Below, piece by piece: positions 42,579 through 56,780 of a stretch of 64,000 bases of DNA. The position numbers were made by a program, and so were the translations under genes. Below the pieces are notes generated by a model. The model was given only the letters and a program-made list of their open reading frames with translations, did no database searches and had not been told where the DNA came from. Position 1 is the first letter of the stretch, and every line of letters begins with the position of its first letter. Source of the stretch: Nocardioides solisilvae (GTDB taxonomy: Bacteria; Actinomycetota; Actinomycetes; Propionibacteriales; Nocardioidaceae); the NCBI RefSeq assembly GCF_003194625.1, contig NZ_QHKX01000004.1, positions 351,529 to 415,528 of the forward strand, in the 5' to 3' direction.

Positions 42579-43261
42579 GCCGGACTCTCCACCGCCCGGA
42601 CGAGCTCGACGACCTGGGCGACGACCTCCTCGAGGGAGTAGCCGGTGGTGTCCAGCTGGACCGCACCGTCGGCCTGCACCAGCGGCGCGGTCCGCCGCGT
42701 GGAGTCGATGGCGTCCCGGGCCAGCAGCGACGCCTCGGTCGCCGCGACGTCGGAGCCGCCCTCCTCGAGCGCGCGCCGGGCCGCACGGGCGGCGGGGTCG
42801 GCGGTGAGGAAGACCTTGACGTCGGCGTCGGGCGCCACGACCGAGCCGATGTCGCGACCCTCGACGACGATCCCGCCGTCGCCGATCGCCGCGCGCTGCA
42901 GCTCGAGCAGGCGGGCGCGCACCTGCGGAACGGCGCTGACGGGGCTCACCGCGGCGTTGACCTCGTCGCTGCGGATCGCCACCGACACGTCGGTGCCGTC
43001 GACGGTGATGGTGGGGGCGTCGGGGTCGGTGCCGGAGACGACCTCGGGCTCGCCGGCACGGGCGGCGACGGCGTCGGCGTCGTGGACGTCGACCCCCGCC
43101 TGCAGCATCCACCAGGTCACGGCCCGGAACATGGCCCCCGTGTCGAGGTAGCGCAGGCCCAGCGCCCGGGCGACGCCGCGCGAGGTGCTCGACTTGCCGG
43201 ACCCGGACGGCCCGTCGATCGCGATGACCGGACGGGGCGTGGGGGCGTGCGTCGTGCTCAC
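42575..43261 (-). CDS. cmk: Cytidylate kinase
   Basis: A 228-residue kinase that phosphorylates CMP and dCMP. P-loop: IDGPSGSGKSSTSRGVA. Further signatures are LRYLDTGAMFRAVTW, VVEGRDIGSVV and VFLTADPAARAARR. The start is a GTG at 43261. It overlaps plsC by 4 bp. Confidence 0.96.
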   Translation of the reverse strand: MSTTHAPTPRPVIAIDGPSGSGKSSTSRGVARALGLRYLDTGAMFRAVTWWMLQAGVDVHDADAVAARAGEPEVVSGTDPDAPTITVDGTDVSVAIRSDEVNAAVSPVSAVPQVRARLLELQRAAIGDGGIVVEGRDIGSVVAPDADVKVFLTADPAARAARRALEEGGSDVAATEASLLARDAIDSTRRTAPLVQADGAVQLDTTGYSLEEVVAQVVELVRAVESPA

Positions 43262-43340
43262 CGCGGGGGCGCTCCTTGCTGGGTGCTGACCAGGACCGAG
43301 GGCCGACGGGGCGGACCCGCCCGTGCCCTGCCCGCGCAGC

Positions 43341-44408
43341 CTACCGGTGGGTGACCCAGCCCCGTGACTCCAGGGAGTCGCGCAGGTGCGGCTCGCGGGC
43401 CTCGGCCACGACGAGCTCCACCAGGCCCACCGGGCGCCCCGGGTCGTGGTCGATCCGCACGTCCTCGATGTTGACCTCCGCGGCGCCCGCGTCGGCGAAC
43501 AGCCGGGCCAGCTCGCCGGGCGTGTCCGGGACCGCCACGAAGACCGAGGCGACGGGGAGGGCGGGCCCCCCGTGCTTGCCGGGGATCGCGCGGGTGCCCT
43601 CGACCCCGTGGGCGAGGAGCTCGCGCAGGCGGTCCCGCTCCCCCGTCCGGACGGCGTCCAGGAGGACGTCGAGCTGCTCGCGCACCTCGCCCAGCACCTC
43701 GAGCACCGCGCCCGAGTTGGCCGCGACGATCTGCTCCCACATCCGCGGGTCGCTGGCCGCCACGCGGGTCACGTCGCGCACGCCCTGCCCCGACAGGGCC
43801 AGGTCGCCGGGAGGGGCACCGCGGAGGCGGCCGGCCACCAGCACGGCCGCCAGGTGCGGCAGGTGCGAGGTGCGGGCCACGGCCCGGTCGTGCTCGTCGG
43901 GCCCCAGCTCCACCACGACCGCGCCGCAGAGCAGCGCGAGGCCCCGGACGGTCTCCACCGCGGCGGGCAGGCTGCCGGGGTGCGGCACGACCGCCCACGG
44001 CCGGCCGTCGAAGAGCGCGGCCGAGGCGGCGAGGGGGCCGGACCGCTCGCTGCCCGCCATCGGGTGGCTGCCGACGTAACGGGCCGCGAGCTCGGGACCC
44101 ACCCGGTCGAGCACCTCGGCCAGCGGCCGGGACTTCACGCTCCCCACGTCGGTCACCACCGCGTCGCTGCGACCCAGCGCGTCGACGACGGCCTCGCCGA
44201 GCCGGTCCGGCGGGACGGCGACCACGACGAGCGCGGGCCGGTCGTCCGGCCTCCGCGGACGGCCGGCGCCCAGCCCGCTGGCGGTCCGCAGGTGCTCGTC
44301 GGAGACGTCGCTGAGCAGCACCTCGAGGCCCGCGGCGCGGCAGGCCAGCGCGATGGACGTCCCGAGCAGGCCGGTCCCGACGACCTCGACGGGCCCGGTG
44401 ACCGTCAC
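43341..44408 (-). CDS. tyrA: Prephenate dehydrogenase with C-terminal ACT-like domain
   Basis: A 355-residue enzyme of tyrosine synthesis. The NAD-binding motif is VVGTGLLGTSIALACRA. The catalytic histidine region is GSHPMAGSERSGP, with HDRAVARTSHLPH further on. The C-terminal 75 residues (VASVFVAVPDTPGELARLF) look like an ACT regulatory domain, so feedback control is likely. The GTG at 44408 overlaps the aroH stop, so it pairs directly with chorismate mutase, the preceding pathway step. Confidence 0.93.
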   Translation of the reverse strand: MTVTGPVEVVGTGLLGTSIALACRAAGLEVLLSDVSDEHLRTASGLGAGRPRRPDDRPALVVVAVPPDRLGEAVVDALGRSDAVVTDVGSVKSRPLAEVLDRVGPELAARYVGSHPMAGSERSGPLAASAALFDGRPWAVVPHPGSLPAAVETVRGLALLCGAVVVELGPDEHDRAVARTSHLPHLAAVLVAGRLRGAPPGDLALSGQGVRDVTRVAASDPRMWEQIVAANSGAVLEVLGEVREQLDVLLDAVRTGERDRLRELLAHGVEGTRAIPGKHGGPALPVASVFVAVPDTPGELARLFADAGAAEVNIEDVRIDHDPGRPVGLVELVVAEAREPHLRDSLESRGWVTHR

Positions 44409-44797
44409 GGCTGCTCGCCGCCGGGCACCTCGCGGACCCGGGCGAGGTCGCGTCGCAGGGCGGCCGCGCCGTGCAGGTAGATGTGGGTGACGTCGGCGCG
44501 CGGCAGGTCGGTCTCGACGTGGGCCAGCATCCGCACGACGCGCGGCATCGAGCCGGCGATCTCCAGCTCGCGGGCGCACATGAGCGGGACGTCGGAGAAG
44601 CCCAGCTGCCGGGCGGCGTAGGCGGGGAACTCGGCGACCAGGTCGCTGGTGGCGGTGAAGATGACGGAGATGAAGTCGTCCACCGTCAGGTCGTTGGCGG
44701 CGAGGACCTCCTGCACCATCTCGGCCACCCGCTCGAGCATGTGCTCGCGGCTGTCCTCCTCGAGCTGGGTGGCTCCGCGCACGGCGCGCACGCTCAC
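44405..44797 (-). CDS. aroH: Chorismate mutase, AroH type
   Basis: A 130-residue protein matching the trimeric AroH class (VRAVRGATQLEEDSREHM, FTATSDLVAEFPAYAAR, LMCARELEIAGSMPRVVRML). It converts chorismate to prephenate. It is coupled to tyrA by a GTGA overlap. It uses a GTG start at 44797. The AroH fold is distinct from the more common AroQ mutases of actinobacteria. Confidence 0.94.
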   Translation of the reverse strand: MSVRAVRGATQLEEDSREHMLERVAEMVQEVLAANDLTVDDFISVIFTATSDLVAEFPAYAARQLGFSDVPLMCARELEIAGSMPRVVRMLAHVETDLPRADVTHIYLHGAAALRRDLARVREVPGGEQP

Positions 44798-44873
44798 GAC
44801 TGTCTCCTCACGGGTTCCGTCCGGTGGGTCATCCGGCTCGACACGACGCGCCCAGCCTAGTTCGGCGGACGCC

Positions 44874-45659
44874 CTAGAGCTGCACGCGGTCCAGCAGGAC
44901 CCCGAGCTCGTGCCGGGTCAGGTCCCGCATCTCCCCCACGGGGAGGCGGCCCAGCTCCACCGGGCCGAAGCGGGTCCGGGTCAGCCGTCGCACCGGGTGG
45001 CCGACCTCGTCGAGGAGGCGGCGCACGATGCGGTTGCGGCCCTCGTGGATCACCAGCTCGACGATGGTGCGCCCCTTCGCGCCACCTCGCCCCTGCTCGA
45101 CGACCTTGACGCGCGAGACCTCGACCGGGCCGTCCTCGAGGACCACGCCCTCGCGCAGCCGCCCCAGGGTGGCCCGGGAGACCTCGCCCTCGACCTCGGC
45201 GACGTAGGTCTTCTCCACCTCGTACGACGGGTGCGCCATCCGGTGGGCGAAGTCCCCGTCGTTGGTGAGCAGCAGCAGGCCCGAGGTGTCGGTGTCGAGG
45301 CGCCCCACGTGGAAGAGCCGCTCGGGGCGGTCGGCGACCACGTCGCCCAGGCTGCGCCGCCCCTCGGGGTCGGACATGGTGGAGACGACCCCGCGGGGCT
45401 TGTTGAGCACGAGGTAGACGTGCGGCGTCTGCGGGGGCAGCCGCTCGCCGTCGACTCGGATCACCGCGGTCCGCGGGTCCACCTTGGTGCCCAGCCGGGT
45501 GACGACCTCGCCGTCCACCTCGACCAGGCCGTCGAGCATCAGCTCCTCGCACTTGCGCCGCGACGCGACGCCCGACTGGGCGAGCAGCTTCTGCAGCCGC
45601 ACCAGTCCGTCGTCGTCGGGGTGTCCGCCGGGGGGCGGCGCGTCCTCGTGGTGGGTCAT
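44874..45659 (-). CDS. rluB: Ribosomal pseudouridine synthase RluB-type
   Basis: A 261-residue RsuA/RluB-family enzyme. An S4 RNA-binding domain (VRLQKLLAQSGVASRRKCEE) is followed by the catalytic motif GRLDTDTSGLLLLTNDG with its aspartate. A later motif is HEGRNRIVRRLL. It modifies rRNA. The ATG overlaps the scpB stop by 4 bp. Confidence 0.94.
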   Translation of the reverse strand: MTHHEDAPPPGGHPDDDGLVRLQKLLAQSGVASRRKCEELMLDGLVEVDGEVVTRLGTKVDPRTAVIRVDGERLPPQTPHVYLVLNKPRGVVSTMSDPEGRRSLGDVVADRPERLFHVGRLDTDTSGLLLLTNDGDFAHRMAHPSYEVEKTYVAEVEGEVSRATLGRLREGVVLEDGPVEVSRVKVVEQGRGGAKGRTIVELVIHEGRNRIVRRLLDEVGHPVRRLTRTRFGPVELGRLPVGEMRDLTRHELGVLLDRVQL

Positions 45660-46429
45660 CCGACCTCCGTCCCGCCGTCGGGCTCCGTGCCGGCGCCGCT
45701 GTGGGGAGACGGGTGGTGCGGCTCGCTGTGGTGAGGCTCGGCAGGCCGCTCGACGGGCTTGTCGGCCGCGGCGGGCTCCGCGGGCGTCGCGGCGGGGGCG
45801 GCGGGGGCCGCGGGACGCTCGACCAGCTCGTCGTCGAGATCCTCCATGTCGGGCAGGTACGGCGCCAGCTCGGGCAGGTCGTCGAGGCTGGTGATCCCGA
45901 TCCGCTCGAGGAAGTAGCTCGTGGTCCGGTAGAGGTGCGCTCCGGTCGACTCGTCCTGCCCCGCCTCCTCGACGAGGCCGCGGGAGAGCAGCGTGCGCAT
46001 CACGCCGTCCACGTTGACGCCCCGGATGGCGGAGACGCGGGCACGGGAGACGGGCTGCTTGTAGGCCACGACCGCCAGGGTCTCCAGCGCGGCCTGGGTG
46101 AGGCGGGCCTGCTGGCCCTCGAGGACGAACCCCTCGACGACGAACGCGTACTCCTCGCGGGTGTAGTAGCGCCACCCGCCGGCGACGGCCCTCAGCTCGA
46201 AGCCGCGGTCCTGCTCGGTGTACTCGGCGGCCAGCTCGGCCAGGGCCTGCTCGACCGCCTCCACCGGGTGGCCGACGGCGGTGGCCAGGGTGACGGGGTC
46301 GAGCGGCTGGTCGGCCACCATGAGGACCGCCTCGAGGGCGGGTCGCAGCGCGACCAGCGGGACCGCGAGCGTCTCGGGCTCGGGTGCTGCGTCGGGTGCT
46401 GCCGGCTCGTCGGCCGGGTGGTCGGTCAT
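45656..46429 (-). CDS. scpB: Segregation and condensation protein B
   Basis: A 257-residue winged-helix protein of the SMC-ScpAB condensin: LRPALEAVLMVADQPLDPVTLA, VVEGFVLEGQQARLTQAALETLAVVAYKQPVSRARV in pieces, and IRGVNVDGVMRTLLSRGLVEE. The C-terminal 60 residues are Pro/Ala/His-rich. It sits between scpA and rluB with 4-bp overlaps at both ends. Confidence 0.95.
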   Translation of the reverse strand: MTDHPADEPAAPDAAPEPETLAVPLVALRPALEAVLMVADQPLDPVTLATAVGHPVEAVEQALAELAAEYTEQDRGFELRAVAGGWRYYTREEYAFVVEGFVLEGQQARLTQAALETLAVVAYKQPVSRARVSAIRGVNVDGVMRTLLSRGLVEEAGQDESTGAHLYRTTSYFLERIGITSLDDLPELAPYLPDMEDLDDELVERPAAPAAPAATPAEPAAADKPVERPAEPHHSEPHHPSPHSGAGTEPDGGTEVG

Positions 46430-47301
46430 CGGTCCTCCTGGACGTCGGGTGCTGAGGGGCCGGCCGCCGGCTCCTCGGGCGGGGCGCCGTCGAACTCGTC
46501 GTCGATCTCGACGTCGCCCTCCTCGCTGCCGGTCCACCGGACCGTGAGCTCCCCCAGCGGGCTGACCTGGTCGAAGGCGACCGCGCCCTCGCGGAAGAGC
46601 TCGAGCAGGGAGAGGAAGCGGGCGACCGTGGTGAGCGTGTCGGGCGAGTCGCGGCACAGGGCGCGGAAGGTCGTCGTCCCCTGCCGGCGGAGCCGGTCGA
46701 CCACGAGGTGGCCCTGCTCGCGGACGCTGACCCTGGCGGCGTGGATGTGGTGCAGCGAGACCTCGGGAACCGGCTTGGGCTCCATCGCCCGCGCCGCCAG
46801 CGCCGCGAACCGGTCCAGACCGATCCCGATGAGGACCTCGGGCAGAAGGGTGGCGAACCGCTCCTCCAGCCCGACGGCGCGGGGGTGGCGCAGCGACTCG
46901 TCGGCCAGCCGGCGCTCCAGCACGCCGGCGACCTGCTTGAACGCCCGGTACTGCAGCAGCCGCGCGAAGAGCAGGTCCCGCGCCTCCAGCAGCGCCAGGT
47001 CCTCCTCGTCCTCGACCTCGGCCTGCGGGAGCAGGCGGGCCGCCTTGAGGTCGAGGAGGGTCGAGGCCACGAGCAGGAAGGACGTCGTCTGCTCGAGGTC
47101 CCACACCGGTCCCCCGGCCTTGACGTGGGCGATGAACTCGTCGGTGACGCGGGAGAGGGAGACCTCGGTGACGTCGAGCTTGTGCTTGGCGATCAGCGAG
47201 AGCAGCAGGTCGAAGGGGCCCTCGAAGTTGTCGAGCCGCACCGCGAACGCCGGCGCCTCCTGCCCGGGCTCGGCGACCACGGCCGACGAAGGGGTCGTCA
47301 C
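46426..47301 (-). CDS. scpA: Segregation and condensation protein A
   Basis: A 291-residue kleisin of the SMC complex. Signatures: VRLDNFEGPFDLLLSLIAKHKLDV, FLLVASTLLDLKAARLLP, and a C-terminal winged helix around ARFLSLLELFREGAVAF. The acidic C-terminal tail is poorly conserved. It starts with a GTG overlapping the stop of the small ribbon-helix-helix gene, tying it to the parA unit. Confidence 0.95.
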   Translation of the reverse strand: MTTPSSAVVAEPGQEAPAFAVRLDNFEGPFDLLLSLIAKHKLDVTEVSLSRVTDEFIAHVKAGGPVWDLEQTTSFLLVASTLLDLKAARLLPQAEVEDEEDLALLEARDLLFARLLQYRAFKQVAGVLERRLADESLRHPRAVGLEERFATLLPEVLIGIGLDRFAALAARAMEPKPVPEVSLHHIHAARVSVREQGHLVVDRLRRQGTTTFRALCRDSPDTLTTVARFLSLLELFREGAVAFDQVSPLGELTVRWTGSEEGDVEIDDEFDGAPPEEPAAGPSAPDVQEDR

Positions 47302-47630
47302 TGCTCGGACAACCTCCGCACGAGCGCGCTGTCCTCGCCGTGGGCCTCGAGGTCGGCGAGCGCGAGGGCCACCGCCTCCCGGACGATGCGGCCGCGGTCG
47401 ACGGCCATCCCGTGGGTGCGGCGCAGCGCGAGCCGCGCGTGCTCGAGGTCGAGGAGCTCGTCGGACGTGACGTAGACGGTCATCTTCTCGTCGTGGCGGA
47501 CGCGGCCGCTGGGCCGGCGCGGGGACGAGCGGCGGGGCTCGGCAGCGGGCTCGGCACCAGGCGCGGGGACAGGTTCCTGGGGCCGCTCCGCGGTGGGTCG
47601 GAACAGGTCGTCGGCGGCGGGGAGGCTCAC
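47298..47630 (-). CDS. Small ribbon-helix-helix-like protein between parA and scpA
   Basis: A 110-residue protein. The first 48 residues are Pro/Glu/Arg-rich and disordered-looking. The C-terminal 60 resemble a ribbon-helix-helix DNA-binding domain: a beta-strand MTVYVTSDELLDLEHAR followed by helices ending VREAVALALADLE. The GTG overlaps the parA stop and its own stop overlaps the scpA start. Such placement suggests a DNA-binding partner of the ParA-like ATPase. This role is an inference. Confidence 0.65.
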   Translation of the reverse strand: MSLPAADDLFRPTAERPQEPVPAPGAEPAAEPRRSSPRRPSGRVRHDEKMTVYVTSDELLDLEHARLALRRTHGMAVDRGRIVREAVALALADLEAHGEDSALVRRLSEQ

Positions 47631-48634
47631 CCGTCTTGCCACCGGGCCAGCACCTCCTTGGCGAGCGTGCGGTAGGCGTCGGCGCCGGTCGAGCTCGAGG
47701 CGTAGGTGGTGATCGGCTCGCCGGCGACGGTCGAGTCGGAGAACTTCACGGTACGCCGGATCACGGTGTGGAAGACCTTGTCGCCCCACGCCTGGACGAG
47801 GCGCTCCATGACCTCGCGGCTGTGCAGGGTCCGGCCGTCGAACATCGTGCCGAGGACGCCGTCGATCTCGAGCTTGGGGTTGAGCCGCTCGCGCACCTTG
47901 TCGATGGTCGTCTTGAGCAGCGCGACCCCGCGCAGGGCGAAGTACTCGCACTCCAGCGGGACGATGACGCCGTCGGAGGCGGTCAGGGCGTTGACGGTCA
48001 GCAGGCCCAGCGAGGGCTGGCAGTCGATGAGGATGACGTCGTACTGCTCCAGCGCCGGCGCCAGCACGCGCTGCAGCGTCTGCTCGCGGGCGACCTCGTG
48101 GACCAGCTGCACCTCGGCGGCCGACAGGTCGATGTTGGAGGGCAGCAGGTCCATCCCCGGCACGCCCGAGGGCACGACGACCTCGTCGAGGGTGACGTCG
48201 CGCTGCATGAGCAGGTTGTAGACCGTGAGGTCCATCTCGTGGGGGTTGAGGCCCAGGCCGACGGAGAGCGATCCCTGGGGGTCGAAGTCGACCAGGAGCA
48301 CCTTGCGGCCGTACTCCGCCAGGGAGGCGCCCAGGTTGATGGTGGTTGTGGTCTTGCCGACCCCGCCCTTCTGGTTGCACATCGAGATCACGCGGGCGGA
48401 GCCGCGCGCGCCGACCGGGCCGGGCTCCGGGAAGACCGGGAGCGGCCGCCCCGTCGGGCCGACGACCTGCTCGGGGGCGGTCGGGTCGGACCCGTCCAGG
48501 GTGGGGAACGGGATCGGTTCGCTCACAGACGTCTCGTCTCCGGTGGAAGGGCTGGGTGCGGGCCGCGGGGCGACCCGGGGAGGCATCGGCGAGGGGGTGC
48601 TGCCGGACGCGGGCACGAACCCGTCTCCACCCAT
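47627..48634 (-). CDS. parA: ParA/Soj-family chromosome partitioning ATPase
   Basis: A 335-residue ParA-type ATPase. After a Pro-rich N-terminal 75 residues comes the deviant Walker A CNQKGGVGKTTTTINLGA, then LVDFDPQGSLSVGLG and ILIDCQPSLGLLTVNA. It is not next to a parB gene; instead it is coupled to a small ribbon-helix-helix gene and scpAB. This matches the orphan ParA encoded upstream of scpA in mycobacteria. It may link nucleoid positioning to condensin. Confidence 0.9.
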   Translation of the reverse strand: MGGDGFVPASGSTPSPMPPRVAPRPAPSPSTGDETSVSEPIPFPTLDGSDPTAPEQVVGPTGRPLPVFPEPGPVGARGSARVISMCNQKGGVGKTTTTINLGASLAEYGRKVLLVDFDPQGSLSVGLGLNPHEMDLTVYNLLMQRDVTLDEVVVPSGVPGMDLLPSNIDLSAAEVQLVHEVAREQTLQRVLAPALEQYDVILIDCQPSLGLLTVNALTASDGVIVPLECEYFALRGVALLKTTIDKVRERLNPKLEIDGVLGTMFDGRTLHSREVMERLVQAWGDKVFHTVIRRTVKFSDSTVAGEPITTYASSSTGADAYRTLAKEVLARWQDG

Positions 48635-48745
48635 CTGCAGCTCCTCCGATTGTCGACTCGCCGACAGTTTGCTCCGCGCGACTCTAGGCCCCGGCGTTCC
48701 CGCGTCACAAGGCGACTCCCGAACTCCCCAGCCACGGCCCTGAAT

Positions 48746-48775
48746 CTGTGCACGACGGCGGGTTGCGGTGCACAG
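48746..48775. repeat. Inverted repeat between parA and the DUF3516 helicase gene
   Basis: CTGTGCAC (48746-48753) and GTGCACAG (48768-48775) are perfect complements around a 14-nt centre. They lie in the 192-bp gap upstream of parA and downstream of the helicase gene. It could be an operator for parA or part of a terminator. I see no other gene in the gap. Confidence 0.3.
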
Positions 48776-48826
48776 GCACTGCCGCCCTGTGGAGAACCCT
48801 GTGCAGGAGTCCCGGGCAGCCTCGCC

Positions 48827-51430
48827 TCACCCGTCGAGCCGACGCATCGCCCCGGTCTGGAGCACGAGCTCGCCCACCTCGTCGGTGGCGTCGCAGTCCA
48901 GGACCGCCTCGAGGACCCAGTCGCGGTGCCCCTCGGGGTCCGCCAGGGTCTGCACGACCCGGCGGACCCGGGCGCTGGTTCCCGGCTCGGCGCCGACCGG
49001 GTCGCCCGTCTCCTCGGGACCCACCGACAGGTACGACGGACCGCGCGCGTCGCCGTCCGTCCCGACCGTGTCGTGCTCGGCGTAGTAGGCCTCGAGCGCC
49101 GCGTCCCACGCCGACCTCGTCATCACCACCGTGCGGGCCGGCTCGACGCGGTCGGCCGCCTGGCGCTCGGCGCGGACCAGGGAGTCGAGGTCGTCGCGGG
49201 CCACGCCCTGGACCTTGGCGAACATCGCGTTGCGCAGCATCACCCGCAGCGCCCGGTCCTGCCGGGTGAGCGGACGCGGGTGGTGCGGCGGCTCGTGGTG
49301 GGCCACCTCGCCCGGCACGTGCGCGGGGTCGGAGAGCGCCTCCCACTCGTCGAGCAGCGAGGAGTCGGTCTGGCGGACGGTCTCCCCCAGCCACTCGGTG
49401 AGGTCCTCGAGCTCGGGGGTGCGGTGGGCCTCGGGCACCGTCTGGCGCAGCGCCCGGTAGGCGTCGGTGAGGTAGCGCAGCACCAGGCCCTCGGACCGGG
49501 CCAGCTGGTAGCGGGAGACGAAGTCGGTGAACCCCATCCCCTGCTCGTACATCTCGCGCAGCACCGACTTGGGGTCGAGCCCGTCCTCGGGCAGCCAGGG
49601 GTGGCTCTGCCGGTAGAGCTCGTAGGTGGCCCCGAGGAGCTCGGCGAGCGGCTGCGGCCAGGTGATCTGCTCCAGCCGCTCCATCCGCTCGTCGTACTCC
49701 AGCCCGTCGGCCTTCATCTCCGCGATCGCCTCGCCCCGGGCGACGTGCTGCTGGGCCATCAGCACCTGGCGCGGCCCTTCCAGCACCGCCTCCACGACGG
49801 AGACGACGTCCAGGGTGTACGTCGGCGCCTCGGGGTCGAGCACGTCCAGGGCGGCCAGCGCGAAGTGCGACAACGGCTGGTTGAGGGCGAAGTCGTCGGG
49901 CAGGTCGACGGTGAGGACGTAGCGCCGGCCGTGCTCGTCGGGCTCGTCCAGCCGGGTCAGCACGCCGGTGCGGACCAGGCTCCGGGCCAGGCGCAGCGCC
50001 CGTCGGGAGAGCCGCAGCTGGCTGCGCCGGTCCTCGTGGTTGTCCTGCAGCAGGCGCCGCACGACGACGAACGCGTCCTCCTCGCGGGCGACGACGTTGA
50101 GGAGCATCGCGTTGTCGACCTTCATCCGCGACGCCAGCGGCTCCGGGCTGGAGGCGACGAGCTTCTCGAAGGTCTGCTCGGTCCAGACCACCGCTCCCTC
50201 GGGCGGCTTGCGCAGCTGCGCCTTGCTCTTGCGCTTCGCCTGCTTCTCCGCGCTCATCGCGGCGTTCTTCGCCTCCGCCTTGGCCTTGGCGCGCTCGTTC
50301 TCGATGACGTGCTCGGGGGCCTGGACGACGACGTAGCCCTGGGTGTCGAAGCCGGCGCGACCGGCCCGCCCGGCGATCTGGAGGAACTCGCGGCTGCGCA
50401 GGATCCGCTGCCGGCGCCCGTCGAACTTGGCCAGCCCGGTGAAGAGGACCGTGCGGATCGGGACGTTGATGCCGACGCCGAGGGTGTCGGTGCCGCAGAT
50501 GACGCGCAGCAGCCCCTCCTGGGCCAGCTGCTCGACGAGCCGGCGGTACTTGGGCAGCATCCCCGCGTGGTGCACGCCGATCCCCTGGCGGAGCAGCTGG
50601 CCGAGCGTCTTGCCGAAGCCCGCGGCGAACCGGAAGGTGGCCAGGCGGGCCCGGATCTCCTCCCCACGGTCGGTGCGGCCGAGCTGCTTGAGCACCTGGG
50701 TGGCGTGCTCCACCGCAGCCGCCTGGGTGAAGTGGACGACGTAGACGGGGGCCTGGTGGGTGGCCACCAGCTCCTGGAGCGTCTCGTCGAGCGGCGTGAG
50801 CGACCAGCTGAAGTCCAGCGGCACCGGGCGTTCCGCGTCGTCGACCACCGCCGTCTCGCGGCCGTTGCGGCGCGTCAGGTCCTCCGCGATCGCGGTGACG
50901 TCGCCGAGCGTCGCCGACATCAGCAGGAACTGCGCCTGCGGCAGCTCGAGCAGCGGGACCTGCCAGGCCCAGCCGCGCTCGTGGTCGCCGTAGTAGTGGA
51001 ACTCGTCCATCACCACGAGGCCGACGTCGGCGCGCGACCCCTCGCGCAGCGCGATGTTGGCCAGCACCTCGGCGGTGCAGCAGATGACCGGCGCGTCGGG
51101 ATTGACCGCCGCGTCCCCGGTGAGCATCCCGACGTTGTCGGCGCCCAGGACCTCGCAGAGGGCGAAGAACTTCTCGCTCACCAGCGCCTTGATCGGGGCG
51201 GTGTAGAACGAGACGCGGTCGTCGGCCAGGGCGGCGACGTGGGCGGCGAGCGCCACCAGCGACTTGCCCGAGCCCGTCGGCGTCGCGAGCACGACGTTGC
51301 TGCCCGCCAGCAGCTCCAGCACCGCCTCGTCCTGGTGCGGGTAGAGCGCGGTCCCCTGCCGCTGCGCCCACGCCGTGAAGGCGTCGTACAGGGCGTCCGG
51401 CCCCTCGACCTGCTCCCACCAGGCGGTCAT
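48827..51430 (-). CDS. DEAD/DEAH-box RNA helicase with DUF3516 domain
   Basis: An 867-residue SF2 helicase. Walker A is [15 protein letters not shown] near residue 48, motif II is [15 protein letters not shown], motif III is LLMSATLGD, and motif VI is [16 protein letters not shown]. The C-terminal half, after about 400, matches DUF3516 of actinobacterial helicases (SkiV2/Mtr4-like in outline). Predicted role is RNA turnover or processing. Its ATG overlaps the xerD stop by 4 bp. The DUF3516 gene is an addition to the mycobacterial-type gene order of this block. Confidence 0.92.
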   Translation of the reverse strand: MTAWWEQVEGPDALYDAFTAWAQRQGTALYPHQDEAVLELLAGSNVVLATPTGSGKSLVALAAHVAALADDRVSFYTAPIKALVSEKFFALCEVLGADNVGMLTGDAAVNPDAPVICCTAEVLANIALREGSRADVGLVVMDEFHYYGDHERGWAWQVPLLELPQAQFLLMSATLGDVTAIAEDLTRRNGRETAVVDDAERPVPLDFSWSLTPLDETLQELVATHQAPVYVVHFTQAAAVEHATQVLKQLGRTDRGEEIRARLATFRFAAGFGKTLGQLLRQGIGVHHAGMLPKYRRLVEQLAQEGLLRVICGTDTLGVGINVPIRTVLFTGLAKFDGRRQRILRSREFLQIAGRAGRAGFDTQGYVVVQAPEHVIENERAKAKAEAKNAAMSAEKQAKRKSKAQLRKPPEGAVVWTEQTFEKLVASSPEPLASRMKVDNAMLLNVVAREEDAFVVVRRLLQDNHEDRRSQLRLSRRALRLARSLVRTGVLTRLDEPDEHGRRYVLTVDLPDDFALNQPLSHFALAALDVLDPEAPTYTLDVVSVVEAVLEGPRQVLMAQQHVARGEAIAEMKADGLEYDERMERLEQITWPQPLAELLGATYELYRQSHPWLPEDGLDPKSVLREMYEQGMGFTDFVSRYQLARSEGLVLRYLTDAYRALRQTVPEAHRTPELEDLTEWLGETVRQTDSSLLDEWEALSDPAHVPGEVAHHEPPHHPRPLTRQDRALRVMLRNAMFAKVQGVARDDLDSLVRAERQAADRVEPARTVVMTRSAWDAALEAYYAEHDTVGTDGDARGPSYLSVGPEETGDPVGAEPGTSARVRRVVQTLADPEGHRDWVLEAVLDCDATDEVGELVLQTGAMRRLDG

Positions 51431-52351
51431 GCGCGCGCCCTCGGGTGGGCGGTCGCGAAGACCTCGCGCAGGCTCTCGACGGTGACGAGCGTGTAGACCT
51501 GGGTCGTCGTCACCGACGCGTGGCCGAGCAGCTCCTGCACGACGCGGATGTCGGCCCCGCCGTCGAGCAGGTGGGTGGCGAACGAGTGGCGCAGCGTGTG
51601 CGGCGAGACGTCACGGGTGACCCCGGCCCGCTCGGCGGCCTTGACCAGCACCGCCCAGGCGCTCTGCCGGGAGAGCCGTCCGCCCCGGGAGTTGAGGAAG
51701 AGGGCACCCGCGCTCCTCGCGGCCGCGCTGCCCGTGGCCAGGACCGGCCGCCCGGTCGTGAGGTACGACTCGACCGCCGCGAGGGCGTAGGAGCCGACGG
51801 GCACGAGGCGCTCCTTGGAACCCTTGCCGCGCAGCAGCACCGTGCCGTCCACCCGGTCGAGGTCGTCGACGTCGAGCCCGACCGCCTCGGAGATCCGCGC
51901 CCCGGTGCCGTAGAGGACCTCGAGCAGCGCCCGGTCGCGCAGCGCCAGCGGCGTCCCGGCGGACCCGGCCGCCTCGAGGATCGCCTCCACGTCGGAGAGC
52001 GGCAGTGCCTTGGGCAGGCGCTTGGTGGGGGTGGGCGGGCGGACCGCCGCCGCGGGGTCGTGGGTGGCCAGGCCGTCGCTGACGGCGAACCGGTGGAAGC
52101 CGCGCACCGCGACGACCGTCCGGGCGGCCGAGGTCGCGCTCAGGGGCGGGTGCTCCTCGTCCCCCTCGCGCAGCCGCACGAGGAACGCCGAGACCGTGGC
52201 CTCCTGCACGTCGTCGAGGCGCTCGACGCCCTGCTCGGCCAGGAACGCGTCGTACCGACGCAGGTCGCGGCGGTACGACGAGAGCGTGTTGGCGGCGAGC
52301 CCGCGCTCGACGCCCAGGTGGTCCAGGTAGGTCCGGACCGCCCGCCCGACG

Positions 52352-52365
<14 letters not shown>
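51427..52365 (-). CDS. xerD: Site-specific tyrosine recombinase XerD
   Basis: A 312-residue recombinase for chromosome dimer resolution at dif. The N-terminal SAM-like domain ([23 protein letters not shown] in part) is followed by the catalytic domain with Arg in [36 protein letters not shown] and the tyrosine nucleophile in QVYT. All catalytic residues are present, unlike the broken island integrase. The GTG at 52365 overlaps the nudix gene by 14 bp. Confidence 0.94.
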
Positions 52366-56728
<4,363 letters not shown>

Positions 56729-56780
56729 GGCCCTGCCATGGTGTCAGGGCGGGGGGTCCCGACGACGGACCGCGCGAGGC

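Noticed and set aside
47636..51496. A 1286-codon plus-strand open frame opposite parA and the helicase
   Set aside because: No recognisable motif, and it is antisense to two clear genes with complete family signatures.
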